From assembly GCF_016086655.4 (NCBI RefSeq), contig NC_052139.2, positions 2,728,001 through 2,792,000 on the forward strand: 64,000 nt of DNA. The letters run 5' to 3'. The translations under genes and the position numbers were made by a program. The stretch comes from Lepeophtheirus salmonis (Eukaryota > Arthropoda > Copepoda > Siphonostomatoida > Caligidae). The notes under the pieces were generated by a model. That model was not told the DNA's origin. It did not search any database and saw only the letters and a program-made list of their open reading frames with translations. Of the stretch, positions 1 to 13,722 are shown one piece after another. How positions within the stretch are numbered: position 1 is the stretch's first letter; each line of letters starts with the position of its first letter.

Positions 1-3000
1 ACCATTCAGAGGTATCTAGCTAGGTAGCATAGAAGTACATAGACGGAGGTTTTTAAATTAAGGGGGAGTTGAATAATTAATGGTTCTTGTTGTTATTTTT
101 GTTATTGCTATTTCCTTCCGATTGGTTGTGTGGTAGCAGTTGGAAAAATTCACTCTCTTCTAGTAAAGTGATGTGTGTAAGAGCATGTATCTTAGAGCGG
201 TTTCATTTTTACTTTTTTCAGTTTTAGGTCGCACATTCCTATCACAGTAAGAAAATAGGCAAAAAATCTCATCTTAATGAGTATATGTAAAATGTTCATA
301 TAAAATTTTTTTGATAGACATTTTCATACGCTTATAAAAAGTATTAAAAAAGTGGTAACTAAAATTGTCCTATGGAACAAAACAAAAGAGACAAAAATTA
401 CGAAAATTAAAAGATCTGCGTGTTGCATGCATCCTTTTTTTACATTTTCAGAAAGAAAAGATGAAATTTTCCTTGGGTTATTATCTCTTTTCACTCCATG
501 GGTAAGCTTTAGGGAAACATTATATAACGTTTTTATAGATTAGAATAATAACTTTATAACTAATTATTATTAAATAATGATTAATGCTGTATTTAAATCT
601 TTATTGACGATATAAATAACTTTTGTCTCCTTTCAAACTAATAACTTGATGTGCTACTTAAATATCTTAAGGAAATGAAATTAAGCATAGGTTATTTTAC
701 ACAAATTGACGATTTTTCTGTACTAGTAATAATCGAAATTCGAGAAAAGTTTTAAAACAATACCACCTTAATTTATACATATATTATAGCATTTTTTCTC
801 TCCTTTTTTTTAAAGGCTAGGTTGGTTAATATTTCAAACCATCATTAAAACCTTTTGTGGTTTATTTATAAATGATGATACAACCTTTTTTTTTCTTCTC
901 TCGAATGAAGATGAATAATTTACTCGTTTTATAGTATATGTATGGATTTTCTTAACTTTATGAAAATGGCTTATTTTTTTTATGGTGACGATAAACTTTG
1001 GTTACTTTAAGTACAATTTGTGGTACTTCCACAGAGTGAATAAGAATGAATTTCTTGAAAGAAAAAGAGGATAATTCATCGAAGAATATTAATTTAATTC
1101 ATGATACATTTTGAAAAAAATCATTCTAGCTTGCTTTTGTATTAACGGGTTATATTTGTTATAATACTTATTTTTTTATTAGATGAGAGAATAAAAGCGA
1201 TTTTGAGTAGGTGTAGTATGGCTAATATATTTGTTTTAGCTTGATTAAGTAAGTATATTTAATGATAATCGGTTTGTTGATATTTTATATTACAAACCTT
1301 ATTTCAATGTCTAGAATTGTTACTCCTGGTTTTTCACTGTTTTTTTTTTGCTGCAGGAGTCAATAAAATAAATCAACCTCTTGTTATTTTATATCCATTC
1401 TACCATTTCTAGCAAAGAGACACCAAATGTTTTGTACTCAAATTATATGCACACACTATTTTTGATTTTTTGAAAAGTTTTAGCCAATTTAATTTACATA
1501 CATACATCTTAAATTGCTTCTTGGTTTTATCGGACAAATATTAAATAAGATCCTAATATCTCTATATCACACATTGTATCCAAAATATTAACAAGTAATT
1601 TGTACATATTTTTATGTCAGTTGTTATCGTTTATTAATTTTTCTAAAAAAAAATCTTGATGAGAATCACTTATTGTAGTTTTTCAACGGTCCCAACAATA
1701 ATTATTATTATGACAATTTTTTTGATTAATTTCTCCTGTTAAGATTTTAATATCAGTGAATGCGTATTATTGAACAATTTGAGTATTTTTCAACATTTTA
1801 TCTCATCTATTGTTGGACAAAAATGACGTATTCCCCCATATTTTAGCACCAAGCAAACATAAGCATGACCTTCAATTAAATATTTGCGTGCCTTTCTGAG
1901 GAATATTTTATTTTCTTTCCTCTTTTGCTCATTCTTTGTTTAATTTTATTATTTAATATTAAATATAATGCAATACTGACCAATAATAACTTTAAGACAT
2001 TAGGAAAGTAAGTGAGTGTAACAGTTAACCCCTTACACGATTGATCTATTTTTCAAATCCATATCATTTTCTTGGCGAAACAATTTCTAATAAACAACAT
2101 TTATTTATTGTAAAAAATCCACGCCTCTGATTAAATAAAAGAAATGTGGTAGCTCTGATTCCTGAGAAACGGCATATTAGTAGTCGATATTTGAATTTTT
2201 GGATAGGGGGAGTCATCAATCAGTATGAAGCTGAGGCGAGAGAAAAATCATGACAAACTCGAAGACCCGTTGAAGTATTCATGATTATGTATTGACATCG
2301 ATCAAAGAGTTCCTTTAGTTTATGATCTGTTTTCCACTTTGTACTCTAGGTATAATTTAATTTGTGAACTTGACACATAGAGAACTCATTATTTTCAATT
2401 CAATCTCTACCAGCTGTTTATCCTTCCGAGTACTCTAATCCCATTTTAAGCTCTAACTATCCATTAATTTTTATGCAATTTTCTTAGTCTTTTTGAAGGA
2501 GGAATGGTTGAGATATTTAGTGCGATATAATTATGTAATCCATGTTTGAAAGAATATGAATATCATTTACATACAAACATCCATCATCTCCAACCATGTC
2601 TAAATATACGTATATTCAAAACTCCAATCCAATTTCATTTCCACTGATAGACATTTATATCTACATATCTTTTGAATATATGAATGTATACTCCCCATGG
2701 TGGCCTAGAAAGAAAACCACATTTATACTATGAAAAAAAAAAAGGTTTTTATCATTATTATTTTAAGTCTTAACTTGGCAGAATTCGTCACGACTTAATT
2801 AACATCAATATTGTGAAAAGATTCGTTTTCTACCATTTTATTTCGTTTTTTCTTTTTCCAACAATGACTAGTAGGAAAGAATAAATATGAAAAAGTTTTT
2901 GGTATTGAATGAAAATAAATTAACAACAGGGGGAAAAATGACAATAACTCGCTAGAGTGATTTTGCAGAAAATATATACATTGTTCATTATTTAAAAAAA

Positions 3001-4547
3001 CCTGTGTTATTTATTAGTAGTTATCATCATCCATGATTTCAACAAATACACCAGTCTATGTACAGTAGCTTCAACTAGGTACACTGCCTATTAAAATATT
3101 TTGATATGTTAATTTGAATATGGGGCATAAAAATGGTTAAAATATTTTGTGTGATTGCAGTATGGAGGTTTGGGTGGTCTGTTGTAATGAAATTCTTTAC
3201 TTTTTTGAAGACATACATTAAACGTCTTTACCCAAGGAGCAGTCTATGAATAAATAATGACGAATACATCATTAAAATATATTTCTTTTTTTTGTCGTCA
3301 AACAAAGGAATACGCATTGTATTTTTCGAAAAAATATTAATAGGGATAATAATCATGGAACCACAATTTTACCTTATAGGGAATAAAGTACTTAATAGGC
3401 CTTATTATGATAAAATGAGCAATCATTGACAATCAAGTGTCATTTATTTTTTGGCTTTGAGGTTCGTTTCAATGAGATTTTAATCAATGATTCCTTCATA
3501 AAATCTGTGGCTATGCAGTAGAGCTTTACAGGTATATGATAAGAGTATAATGACAACTGATGATGCAATTGCCATTGAATTGTTTTTTTATTATGTCATA
3601 ATGAATGTACATCCGTTTGTGAATTGTTTTTTTAATTTAAAATAGAAGAAAAACGATTTGGGTATATTTAGGGAAATGAACTGTTTAGAGACTGTTTAAA
3701 AGGATATAACCAGCAAAAATGTTAAAATAGATGAAGGAAAAGGGACTCAGTCAGGGGTGGAGGGAAATGGCCAAAGTGACATGTTTGACAACATATCACC
3801 TTTAGGTTCATTTTCTTAAACTTTTAGCAGTTTATGTTAAAATAGCTACTTATATACAAATATCCATATATTTCATACATATATTACATTGACGTCATTA
3901 TGATTGGTATATTTTTATATTAATATCTTAAAAAAGTAATGTCAATACATTAAAAAGTCTCAATTTTAAAATGCGTTGTTTCATGTTTGACATCTTTGCT
4001 ATTTAAGGTATAACAAATTAAGACCATATTACGACTATAATACTAAAGTCGAGTTTCGAGTATTGTATTTTGTGATCAAGTCGTGTAGCAAGTTTTCTAA
4101 ATATGCACTCAAGTCGAATTCGATTCGCATATCTCAAGTCCCAATTTCTTGTGGAGAATGCCAAGTTCCTTGTTGTAATATATGGATCCCCTAGACAAAT
4201 GCACCTACAATTAATTTACATATTAGATTGAATTTACTAGAAAAGTTGACTCTATTGAACAATGAAAGATATCATTAAAAAATGATGGGCCTTCTTTTCG
4301 TCCGATATTTTGTATTTTATAGGCTGTAGAACCTCTGGTTGTCCAGATATTGTATTTGCTTTGGGTGAAAATTATTTTTAATATATATAGACGCGACTGA
4401 TAGGTTGAGGAAACTTCCTTGACAACGAGATACTACAAATTATGTAACTTCATCACTATCCTCCGTGGTGTTGTTTTTTCTTTCCTTTATATAATTAACC
4501 TTGTTAGTTTAATTAAGAAGGTAAACTCATTTACCTTCCCTTTTTAA
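1..4547. other. AT-rich stretch with no recognised gene
   Basis: I see only AT-rich sequence, homopolymer runs and short reading frames without family resemblance. A 63-codon frame at 352-543 has no recognisable motif. Nothing resembling the N-terminal part of sestrin was recognised, although a short exon could be missed by eye. Confidence 0.5.
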
Positions 4548-4998
4548 CAGTGATGTAACTAGTTTTTAGGTGGTCGAGTTTTTTGGATTTGGTAATCTGA
4601 ATAATGTTTTTTTTTCCCCTTTGTTGTTACCTGTATAATTTAAATCCTGAGTAGGGAACTTCCATTTATACTAAAATCAGGTTATATTTAAAACCAGATT
4701 GAACATTCGTGTATGCTCCTTAAAGACGGAGAGTAACCATTCAGGATCTGTTGCAGAGTTATTATTGTAAGCCCTTTTTAGACTCAGAGTAGAATTGAGG
4801 GTCGACATCGGATTAATTCTTGCCAATGTCTTTATTATTTCCCTCTCCCCCTTGTCACAGCTGATTGTAGCTGTTCTACCGTTCATGAACGCTAAGCTAC
4901 TCTTCACCAAAACATTCTTCAAATTGTCAGGGTTAAAATGTTGATTTTTGATTTCTTATTTTTAAAATCTCCAAATTACATACGATTTACATCACTAC
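4548..4998. mobile_element. family A non-autonomous DNA element (MITE-like)
   Basis: The left end is CAGTGATGTAACTAG and the right end ACGATTTACATCACTA, forming short inverted termini. The interior (CTGTTGCAGAGTTATTATTGTAAG, GACTCAGAGTAGAATTGA, TCACAGCTGATTGTAGCTG in parts) recurs at 25.2, 27.4, 38.9, 40.7, 45.0 and 56.7 kb. An 81-codon minus-strand frame at 4677-4922 is inside the repeat and is not taken as a gene. The superfamily is uncertain; the termini recall hAT. Confidence 0.65.
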
Positions 4999-6299
4999 TT
5001 TGGATATTATTATTTCCCCTATCAGGCAAATACAGCACTATTAATGTAGTTAACTAAACTTTGACAAACAAAATCCCCTCTAGATTTATAGTTTTGTATA
5101 GACATAGGTATATTTTTATAAGTAAGTAATAGGGGCGTTTAGATTAGTTGATTCATGTGATGTTAAAATAAAGAATAGGTCTGAAAGATAAACATTCATG
5201 ATCTGTACTCTCCTTTACATCTCCGCCACAGAGAAAGGTCTGTAGGTAATCCAACATTAACAATATTATTGTATCATTGTTTCTATTTATATATGCAGGC
5301 AATTCTTTTTTGACAGGGCTGATATTATCGCTAATGTGAAGTAGTAGCCTTTTTGGCTGCCATGTTGATAGAATATTAATAATGAAAGATCAAAGGAAAT
5401 AGGTTTGTATTTACATAACTATTTTGTACCTTTATCTTTAAATCATAGGTAATTACTAATAACTACATATAAGAGAATATATACATAACTACTAAGTAAT
5501 TCTCTGTTCTACATCCGTAGGTGCCTACTAAACAAAAAATGTTTATTTTTACGTTAGGTTCATTTTTACACAAGAAAGTGTTGCATGTACACCTTATAAT
5601 GTTTTGTTAAGTGATATAGCCAGCCGTTTTAATTACCAACCATTAATGGATCCTATCCTTTCATTTTGATTCATTAATCAAATAAAAACTCCTGATTTTT
5701 TTTAGTGTTGTCACTGACCTAATAGATGTGTCAACATAAAAACACTATTGAACAGAAGTCAAAAATTGGAGAAAATCCCAAACATTTTGGCCTTCATGTA
5801 TATGTACATACAATCTAATATTTCATACACACATTTGAGCCAATTATAGGGTATTTAAAAAAAATTGTGGGATGAGTTAAGATATCCAAGAGTATTAGCT
5901 GTAGTTTAAAACGATTATTTGATTTAAGGGACTAAAATTGGTCCAAATTCCATTTCTCATTCTTGATTCTGACGATCAATTTTGGGTATTTTAAGTGCAA
6001 GGTTTTATAAGAATATTTTGTTGATAGCAATAGACGATAATTTGTCCTCAAATTACATCCACACTCAATTTTGAAAAAAAATAAAATAATTTAACTTGCC
6101 TTTTTATTGACAAGCCACAAATGTAGAAATATAGTTACTTAACTAAATGGTCAAACTTCATTAAATGACATTTAAAATGAAAATTGTTATTCTGATTACT
6201 TGGTTGTTTATACTTCTAAAATGTTCTTTATTTGGAATTATGTTGTTACCTTTAAACTCTTACTTTTAGGGAAAACAATTTACTTCTTTAAAATTTTGT
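4999..6299. other. AT-rich spacer, nothing recognised
   Basis: No reading frame, RNA gene or clear repeat was recognised between the family A copy and the HTH relic. Confidence 0.4.
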
Positions 6300-6301
6300 A
6301 G

Positions 6302-6607
6302 TTATATTATAGTTTCTTCTGACCGTTCTAACTGGCATTGACAGAAGGCCAGAGATGTCAGCATTGCTTAATTTCATGTGATCACTAAGCATAATCTGAA
6401 TAGCAGCGCACCTACGATATCTCTCATTGAACATAATGACTATTCTTGAGCACTTAAAATGATGCTATCGCTACAATTATTAAACAATTACTGAAGCCAA
6501 TGACCCGGTAAAAAATTTAACACCAAAAACAGACAGATCAGACATCAGCTGATGGAGTAATCTCGTCTTTAAAATGCAGCAGATTTTGTCCCCGCACCCT
6601 GTATGTA
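6302..6607 (-). pseudogene. transposase N-terminal HTH relic with adjacent terminal repeat
   Basis: On the minus strand a clean 44-codon frame runs from ATG at 6434 to about 6302. It reads MFNERYRRCAAIQIMLSD, then NADISGLLSMPVRTVRR, the size and spacing of a helix-turn-helix DNA-binding segment from a Tc1/mariner-type transposase. The sequence CCGCACCCTGTA near 6595-6607 would be the terminal repeat upstream of the gene. The catalytic domain is missing and nothing recognisable continues the protein past 6302. Assignment is by pattern only. Confidence 0.5.
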
Positions 6608-7252
6608 AGGCCATATCTGAGCTAATATAAATTTTCTATATCAAATAAATGTTCTAAACTATACCTAAAACTCTTGGGTATTTGAACTTATCCCACACAT
6701 TTGAACACAAACGCTAAAATTCACTCAAATATGTTTATGAATTATATGGGTGTATGAAGGAAAAAAGAAATTGGGATTTCCTATATTTCATGATTGTTTT
6801 TTTTCTAGATTGTTTTTATGTTGATGTATCACACATCTGAGTAACAAATAAATACGGAAAAATCCTTTCAATCTCGGTGAAAGCATCTAGAAAAAATTGT
6901 ATTCTTCCTTTCAAACCTTACCTCAGAGAAAGTCTTATTTCAATGAGACATTTCTTAGGATATCTAAAATGTACAAAGAGGCCCAATTAATGGATTATTG
7001 CTGTAGAAATAAGCAAAAGACGTCTAACATTTTGTTTATTTGTACCAACATAATAAAACACCAAATTTTAGAGTTAATGAGAATATAAATCGGAATTAGA
7101 AAATATTGGTATTTTTGAGCAGACCTCTTCGAATGTTAGAAGTATACGAGTTGACTCATTAGTCTTATTATATTTATGAAATAGTTATTTCTCGAAACAT
7201 CTTTTTACACCATTGCAATCAACGTGAAATTTCCTTGACAATGAGTGCCAGT

Positions 7253-7732
7253 TCATTCCATATGACTACGATTTGCGACAACCATAGCTCTCATAGGCTT
7301 TACTGCTTTACGGAACTGCTTTACACGTCGTACGTATGGCTCCTTCAACAAGTTGTCCCATCCAGACAAATTGGCGGCCTTCGAGTCGTCAACGCTGTGG
7401 TAGGAAGTACCGTTAACTTTCGTCTCCCAAATGGACTTTATGAAGAAGTATATTGCGTTGAGATCTGAAAATGCCCTTACTTCAAAAGTGCTAGAAGGTG
7501 GTTTGGTCCCATTTTTGCACATACTTTGCAGTATGTGAAGGTGATCTGCCCTGCTGGAAGCATTAACCCCATTTCCAGTGCTGTTCCTGGATCCAGAGAA
7601 GTACTTGGGAATGTAACATGTCCAGATGACACGTTCAATGATTTTCACACCCTTGTGAATGAAAATCAACGGCGTATTCATCGCCCTGGATGTGACACCC
7701 ACCCAGACCATCACTGAGGCCGGGAACAACAA
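7253..7732 (-). pseudogene. mariner-type transposase relic, C-terminal part
   Basis: A 159-codon minus-strand frame starts MLFPASVMVWVGVTSRAMNT, the typical mariner stretch before the second catalytic Asp (PASVMVW-GV). It continues with degraded SPDLNPMDF-like sequence (FSDLNAIYFFIKSIWETKVN) and the C-terminal pattern EPYVRRVKQFRKAVKPMRAMV. Catalytic QDGAP is not intact. The terminal GGHIE of the family appears as NRSHME. It is a decayed copy, since the N-terminal HTH is absent and motifs are eroded. Confidence 0.8.
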
Positions 7733-8402
7733 ACAAAGATGGAGGTTGTAAAATCAAATTTGATATTTGTTCATTTTTGAGTCACCATTATTTGTTTTGT
7801 TCTATTTATGATTTGAAGAAAGTTCATTATTACTTAATTTGTATTTGTTTATTAGAGTGTTTTGCTTTTTTGTTCCTTCAAACGTCTTATTATTATTGTT
7901 GTTGTGTTTGAAGGAAGAGGGAGTGAAAATGAAGGATGTCTCTGGATATACAAAGGAAATTCTATTTTTAGAAGGGATTCTCTTCTTCATTTTCTTTGAA
8001 CGTTCATAAATTGTAAAGATATGTAATGTGTGTTCAATGTAAACAGTGTATTGCGGAACTACAACTATTCACTGTTGTGGACTTATTTTTGTTATTACGC
8101 ATTACTACTTCAAACATAGAACATTATTATTTCGCTGTTTTGTATTTTTTCTTCTTCAAAATGAATTACTCAGGATGTGTAAAGTAAAAATAAACAATAA
8201 CATCTAGAACATCAAAGTACTAATAATACCTCTGAGAATATAGGAGAAAAAATAGATTCTATAGATGTAAGCTCCTACATATTTGTACTCATCAATTGAG
8301 TTTACAATATTTATTGGACATATCTACATGGTCTAATCAAAAAATGTTTACATATTTTGAACTCTTAGTTTGTTTTTTGACATATAAAAAGAGGTACATT
8401 AT

Positions 8403-8700
8403 GTAAGTCTGCACGCTCGGGATAATTTATATTTATATCTCGAAATCGGAGACAAGGAGCGTAGATAGTTGAAACTCAATCCTTACAGCCCTTTAATAAA
8501 AGGAAATTAATTCAATAAGTGGAACAAAGCAACACTTTACAAAAACAAGAATATATGATGGGAGTAAAAGGGAAAGATCTGGACTCAATCGATCAAAATT
8601 GTTCGAATAAGTTTCCAGGTCGGATTAAACAATCACTGGTGTTTGTACGGATTATTTCTTTTTAAGAGGGTTTATAGTAATATTCTATTTCATGGGTTAA
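8403..8700. repeat. family D partial copy
   Basis: Sequence from GTAAGTCTGCACGCTCG through TCTCGAAATCGGAGACAAGG matches the left inverted end of the element at 41.74 kb. GACTCAATCGATC followed by TTGTTCGAATAAGTTTCCAGG matches the interior of that element near 42.22 kb. The right end was not located. Confidence 0.55.
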
Positions 8701-9059
8701 TTCATTGGATGACATAAAAGTTTCTCTCTATACACTAATTTGAGAGACGACATTAAAAAGGGGAACCGTTTTTAAGATTAATTTAAGCGTCTTACAGAAA
8801 GCATAGGTTCAAGATAAATAATTATGTCCTACAACGAGCCCAGGTTTTAAAGTATACTGTACTTTTCTGTCTAGAGATAAAATGAGTAGGAGTCGTATAA
8901 AATATACTACTACAGCTTGGACGACCTGAAAACTTCCTTTAACATTACCTAGGCATCCATAAGATCCACAACCACGTTTATCCTGCATCATACTAGCATA
9001 TATATGTTGCACAGAATGTGTTTTCTAATACGATACAATATAAAGCCTCCCGTAATATT

Positions 9060-9360
9060 TTACTAATATATATATATATAATTTACACTCAAATTAACGC
9101 CGACTATCACTGACAAAAAGTTTTGTTTTTATTTAATATAAACTTTTTTCAGATAAATAATTTTGAAAACCTATTTCTTTTTTTTTTCATTTTCTGTCTC
9201 TCTCAAATGTATGTATGTAGAATTATATTGATGAAAACGTCCATAAAACTTCAACCAGGAATATGTATGTCTGTATGAAGAGGAAAAAGGGAGTGTTGAA
9301 ATGAAAATTATCGATTTTCGATTTTACAGGGTTTTATATATATATATATATATTATACCG
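9060..9360. repeat. AT microsatellites
   Basis: Short (TA)n runs occur near 9066-9080 and 9336-9352, in otherwise unremarkable AT-rich sequence. Confidence 0.7.
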
Positions 9361-9662
9361 AAATGGATATATTGTGTACTTTGCTCCACTTTAAAACAAA
9401 TATTATAATTAATATGAATGTATAAATCTTTAAATGTACAGATATGTGTCGAAAATTAAAAGATTTGTTTAAGTTTTAAATTTATGACTAAGTGAGAGGT
9501 GCCACAATGTATGAAAAGTGTCAGGCAGTAAAACGTAGTCTGTTATTTAATGTTCCTTTTTTAATTAATAGAGGAAGGTTAAGTGATTATTTTTTGACAT
9601 TCTGGTTCAGCTATTCCTCGTGTATAAACAAACTAAAATAAACCAGTCTTCGTCTCGCCATC

Positions 9663-10262
9663 ATGACTAAACAAAAAGAGAAAAGACAGCAGATCTCATA
9701 TCTGCGAGATGCTGAAGTTAAAGGTGGCGAGGATTATGGACATTGTGAAGTGCTCCCACAGAGCCTAATTTTCAAGATTGGCAAGATAAAAAATGATGGA
9801 AAAGATATCTCCAGCAAAGGAGGAAGCGGAGGGCACAATTTAAAGAGGGATTTGGAATTCCTGTCCAGTTTGAAGAAGAAGAAGATCAACGAATCGAGGA
9901 ATCGCCTCACCAACGACTTCTTTGTAAGTGCATTAGGAGGGCTGTGAAGGGCAACTTGGGATGGGCATCATGCACGAGGACTCCACGCCATCTTTTAATA
10001 AAGGTCATGAAGGAAATGAGGCTCGAGAGGTAATTTGGCAAGATATGTGACCCCTTCCTCGCCAGATTTGAACCCGCTGGACTTTCTTGTGTGTACATGG
10101 TACATGGGAGAGGGAAATCATCAAAACTCCAATCCCGAAGGTGGAGTCACAGAAGTTGATATAGTGGCTATGTAGGACAACTTGTCTAAGGAGTTTATCA
10201 TCAACCCCTGCAAGCCCTTTCGGCGACTTGCAAAGGTTGTGATTGATTCTGAATGTAGCCAT
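9663..10262 (+). pseudogene. mariner-type transposase relic, internally deleted
   Basis: The first frame (9663-9947) ends with DGKDISSKGGSGGHNLKRDL and LSSLKKKK, the linker after the first HTH in mariner-type transposases. A frameshifted continuation gives KCIRRAVKGNLGWASCTRTPRHLL (second HTH region). The catalytic core is skipped, and the next recognisable segment, about 10061-10105, is SSPDLNPLDFLV, followed by WDNLSKEFIINPCKPFRRL at the C-terminal end (about 10171-10230). The copy is about 600 bp, with frameshifts and stops, and therefore non-coding. Confidence 0.72.
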
Positions 10263-11219
10263 AATAATGGACCAAATTTAAAAATGCTTTGTTTACAAGT
10301 TTTTCTTTGTTATTTTTTTAGTGAAAATTAAACTTCTAAAGTATGTCTAAGGCAACCTCTCAAGTCCACGTTTTAATGTCCAACCCTTTATGTATATTTA
10401 CATACTTTTATACATTTTCAGCTACCCTGTTTGTTCCTTTTCATTATAATGAAAAAATAAATATTTGGGAAATATGATACTTGACGCAAACAAGGAAAGA
10501 CAAATCTTGAAGCTCTCCTTTGCTTTTCTCAAACGAATATTGAGGGGAAAAACGAAAAAAACACAATAATAATCATAACAATAATCTTCAACTTTCTTGG
10601 AATGTCATTTTTTCTGATTTTTCGGCACAGCATGTCATATTTACACTCTTCATTTTTTCCCTCGGCATTTCACATTATCTCTCTATGGGAATCGTATCAA
10701 AGTAATTTGTATCAGTAAAGATTGGATAACATTCTATTTTGTAATTAAATGCTGTTTCTACATTACTTATAATGCCCCTAAACTAGCTACTTCTTTAAAG
10801 TTACTTAAATACTGAGTTATTTATCTGAGCTGTTAATTCCTTTTAAAAATCGGGGCTATTTCCTACCATACACAACTAACTATTGATCTCACCAAACCTT
10901 CCATTTAAAAAAAGTAATGCATTTTGTACTTTATTTGTTGAGACTCGGTCAACATTCTAGATATAAATGGAGTACAAGGGCTACAAATAAATCCCAGTAG
11001 GGCTTAAACGGTCTGGAAACTACTTTCAAACAAGGCCTAAGTTCAATTGAGACAGGTAAATTGGAGCTTCACACAGAAAGAATAGCCTCACTACAAAACA
11101 ATTTGGGCCTTCAAAATGCCTAGATCTTATAATCTACAGTACTTTATAGTCGATAGACAAATGGAGAAAAGGCTACAAAAAAATCCTGAATATAGCCTTT
11201 TCCAGAGGCTATCTTAGAC

Positions 11220-11900
11220 TGCAGTTCGAAATTTAATCGTTTTTATATCGATAATTTTCTGTCTCAAACTAAAGAACGATTTTCTCACATATCCTGATTT
11301 ATGAATTGTACAATTATGATTTTAAGCAACACATTTAATTTCGTTAAACGTAATTGTAATCGATATTCATTATTTAAAAAAAATATGACATCATCAACAA
11401 TTCATCTATACAATACGAGGGATGTTCAAGCCACATCTCCACTTGAAATATTTAACAAATAGGCAACAGCACCTTATAAATTAAATTTCATGAAAAATGC
11501 CTTCATAAAAGAAAATTAGGCTGCATGACTTTATTAAATTAAAAACTCTTTTCTATTTTTTCATTACATATTTTTTGCCCGCCAGAGAGATAGTTTTTCA
11601 AAAATTTCTTTATTTAAGAAATATTTTTCGATGTTTATACGTACTATACGCGTTTTTCGCCTTTTCATGATATTATGACAATTTTAATAAAAAGTACTAC
11701 TTGAAGTGAGAATGATTAGTGGACCGCACTTAAACATTAAGCAAGCCGTAATGCCGAGAACAATCCAGGTCAAATTTTTCTCTGAGACCCTTCCTGAACG
11801 AACTTCTTAGAAAACCCAAATTATTTTAATCCACTAACATTCATAACGGTTTTAGACCGATCTAAGAATTTCAGGCCGGAACCCAATCCTTGTGTTTATT
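11220..11900. repeat. family B-related degenerate repeat
   Basis: Segments such as CGATAATTTTCTGTCTCAAA and the run from TCCTGATTTATGAATTG to GCAACACATTTAATTTCG match the interior of the repeat at 37.5-37.9 kb. GACCGATCTAAGAATTTCAG near 11855 matches its end region. The termini are too decayed to place. Confidence 0.4.
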
Positions 11901-11999
11901 CATTGTGAAAATTATAGACAAGAAATAAAGAACTTTTTTTTTGTACGATGTACATGAGACTTAAGACTAATATAAAACCCTATAACATCTCATATCAAG

Positions 12000-13700
12000 T
12001 GCAATATAGGATACAAGGTTCAATACCCTTTTTTTTATTAGCCAATAATCAAAGAAAAACAATAAGTAGAGTAAAGGTGAGAAATATCCAATCAGTCAGA
12101 ACAATACAGTCTCATTACAAAAAAGAAAAAAAAGATACTCGTGTTGAATAAAGTAACCATAGAATGATGTATAGTACACACACACAGAAAAGGGAACTTT
12201 TATTGGGAAGGAGCATAGTGTTGTACTTTCCCAAACTTTTATTTCATTATTTAGAGTAATTTTCAGTGCTGTTAAATAAATGAGAACATTTATGTAGGTA
12301 GTTATTATTGTAAGTAATAGACTGTAGTAAATAAAGTCTGAAAATTTTTTCTACATTGGTCATTAAACAGGAGCTTAAAGACGGGTGTGGGAGGGGGGTT
12401 CATGCTATACAGAAACTAATGATGGAAGAAGTCTTTTGTACATATATACATAATATCTGTCTTTGAAAAGAAACAAAAGTAATTCCCTTCTATTTTGTAG
12501 TGATCATTTAGATACAATGTCTTGGAAATTTGGAGGGTTCTAGGGGGGAGGGGGCAAAAAAAGAGAGTCCATGGCACATACGAGTATTAAATACCAACAT
12601 ATATTTAATTTAAAAATATCTTTCGACGAATATAAATATAAACTGTTGAAAGCTCTGGTCTTGTTATCAAACATAGAGCAAAGCAACTGGAAAAAAAAAA
12701 TTATTTTCCAGAAAAAAAATGAGATTAACTTTATGTCTTGGTCTACATCCCACAAAAATTTGGTTTCGTCTTGATCCCACTATCAATATTGGAAGGTATA
12801 TTCGAATCCATGATTAAAGAAACTATGTTAAATAATATCCATATATTTCTATATAAAATCCAGGTTAATTGTTTCGCATAGTCTTAATATCAGTGGTTCT
12901 CAAATTTTTTACGTGTGTACTGCCTGAAAGAAATATCAAAATTTCCAAGTACTACCATATAATCCATCTGAATATACATTAGCTGAAGTTATTTATGACG
13001 ATGAGACGTTACTTAAATCTACTTTTTTTTGTGTAGATCAGAAATAAAATTTGACAATTTCTTATAGAATGTAATGGTAAAAATTAAGACTGACCTTTTT
13101 TATAAAAAAACAATTTTTTTAGATTAGGCCTCTCAAAAATATACATAGTTTCTAAATAAAAAATCAAGACTATCTTTTTTAATATGGTCTGCATCAGCCT
13201 AGGTCTTGTCTTACTCATGGAATTCTGTATATCTGGGAAAAAATAACATTTTTTTTCCGCCATATGTGTCAATTTTTTTAATATTTGTACACTGTACAAT
13301 CATAAATTTCAGTACAACAAGGGTACTGATTATATTGTGTTTAATATTTCTAAAATGTCTATATACAAATTTTGACAAACATTAGTTTCCAACAATTTTT
13401 AAATAACAAACTTTAATCCTAACATTGAAATTTTATATATATATAACTTTTTAATTTATAAAATTTGACACAAAAAAACTTATTACTGACCAGGGATATC
13501 GTTGAATGTGTTTATATTTAAAGGATCAATAACAAAAAATATATTTAAATACAAAATATGCACTCAAAAGTAAGTGTATAAAGTATAGAGGGTAGAGATT
13601 TTAAATCTGGAATTTAATTATCATGTAAATTACAGTTTATATACCAATATAATTCGGTAATTTTTAAAGTGGTCGACGAGTTAATTTATTTAACATGAAA
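12000..13700. other. AT-rich stretch, nothing recognised
   Basis: Several 60-71 codon frames on both strands are low-complexity Lys/Ile/Phe-rich translations typical of AT-rich noncoding DNA. No family motif was seen. Confidence 0.4.
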
Positions 13701-13722
13701 GATGAGAGTCTTAGACACATGT

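Noticed and set aside
4677..4922. 81-codon minus-strand gene
   Set aside because: The frame is inside family A, and the other copies do not keep it open.
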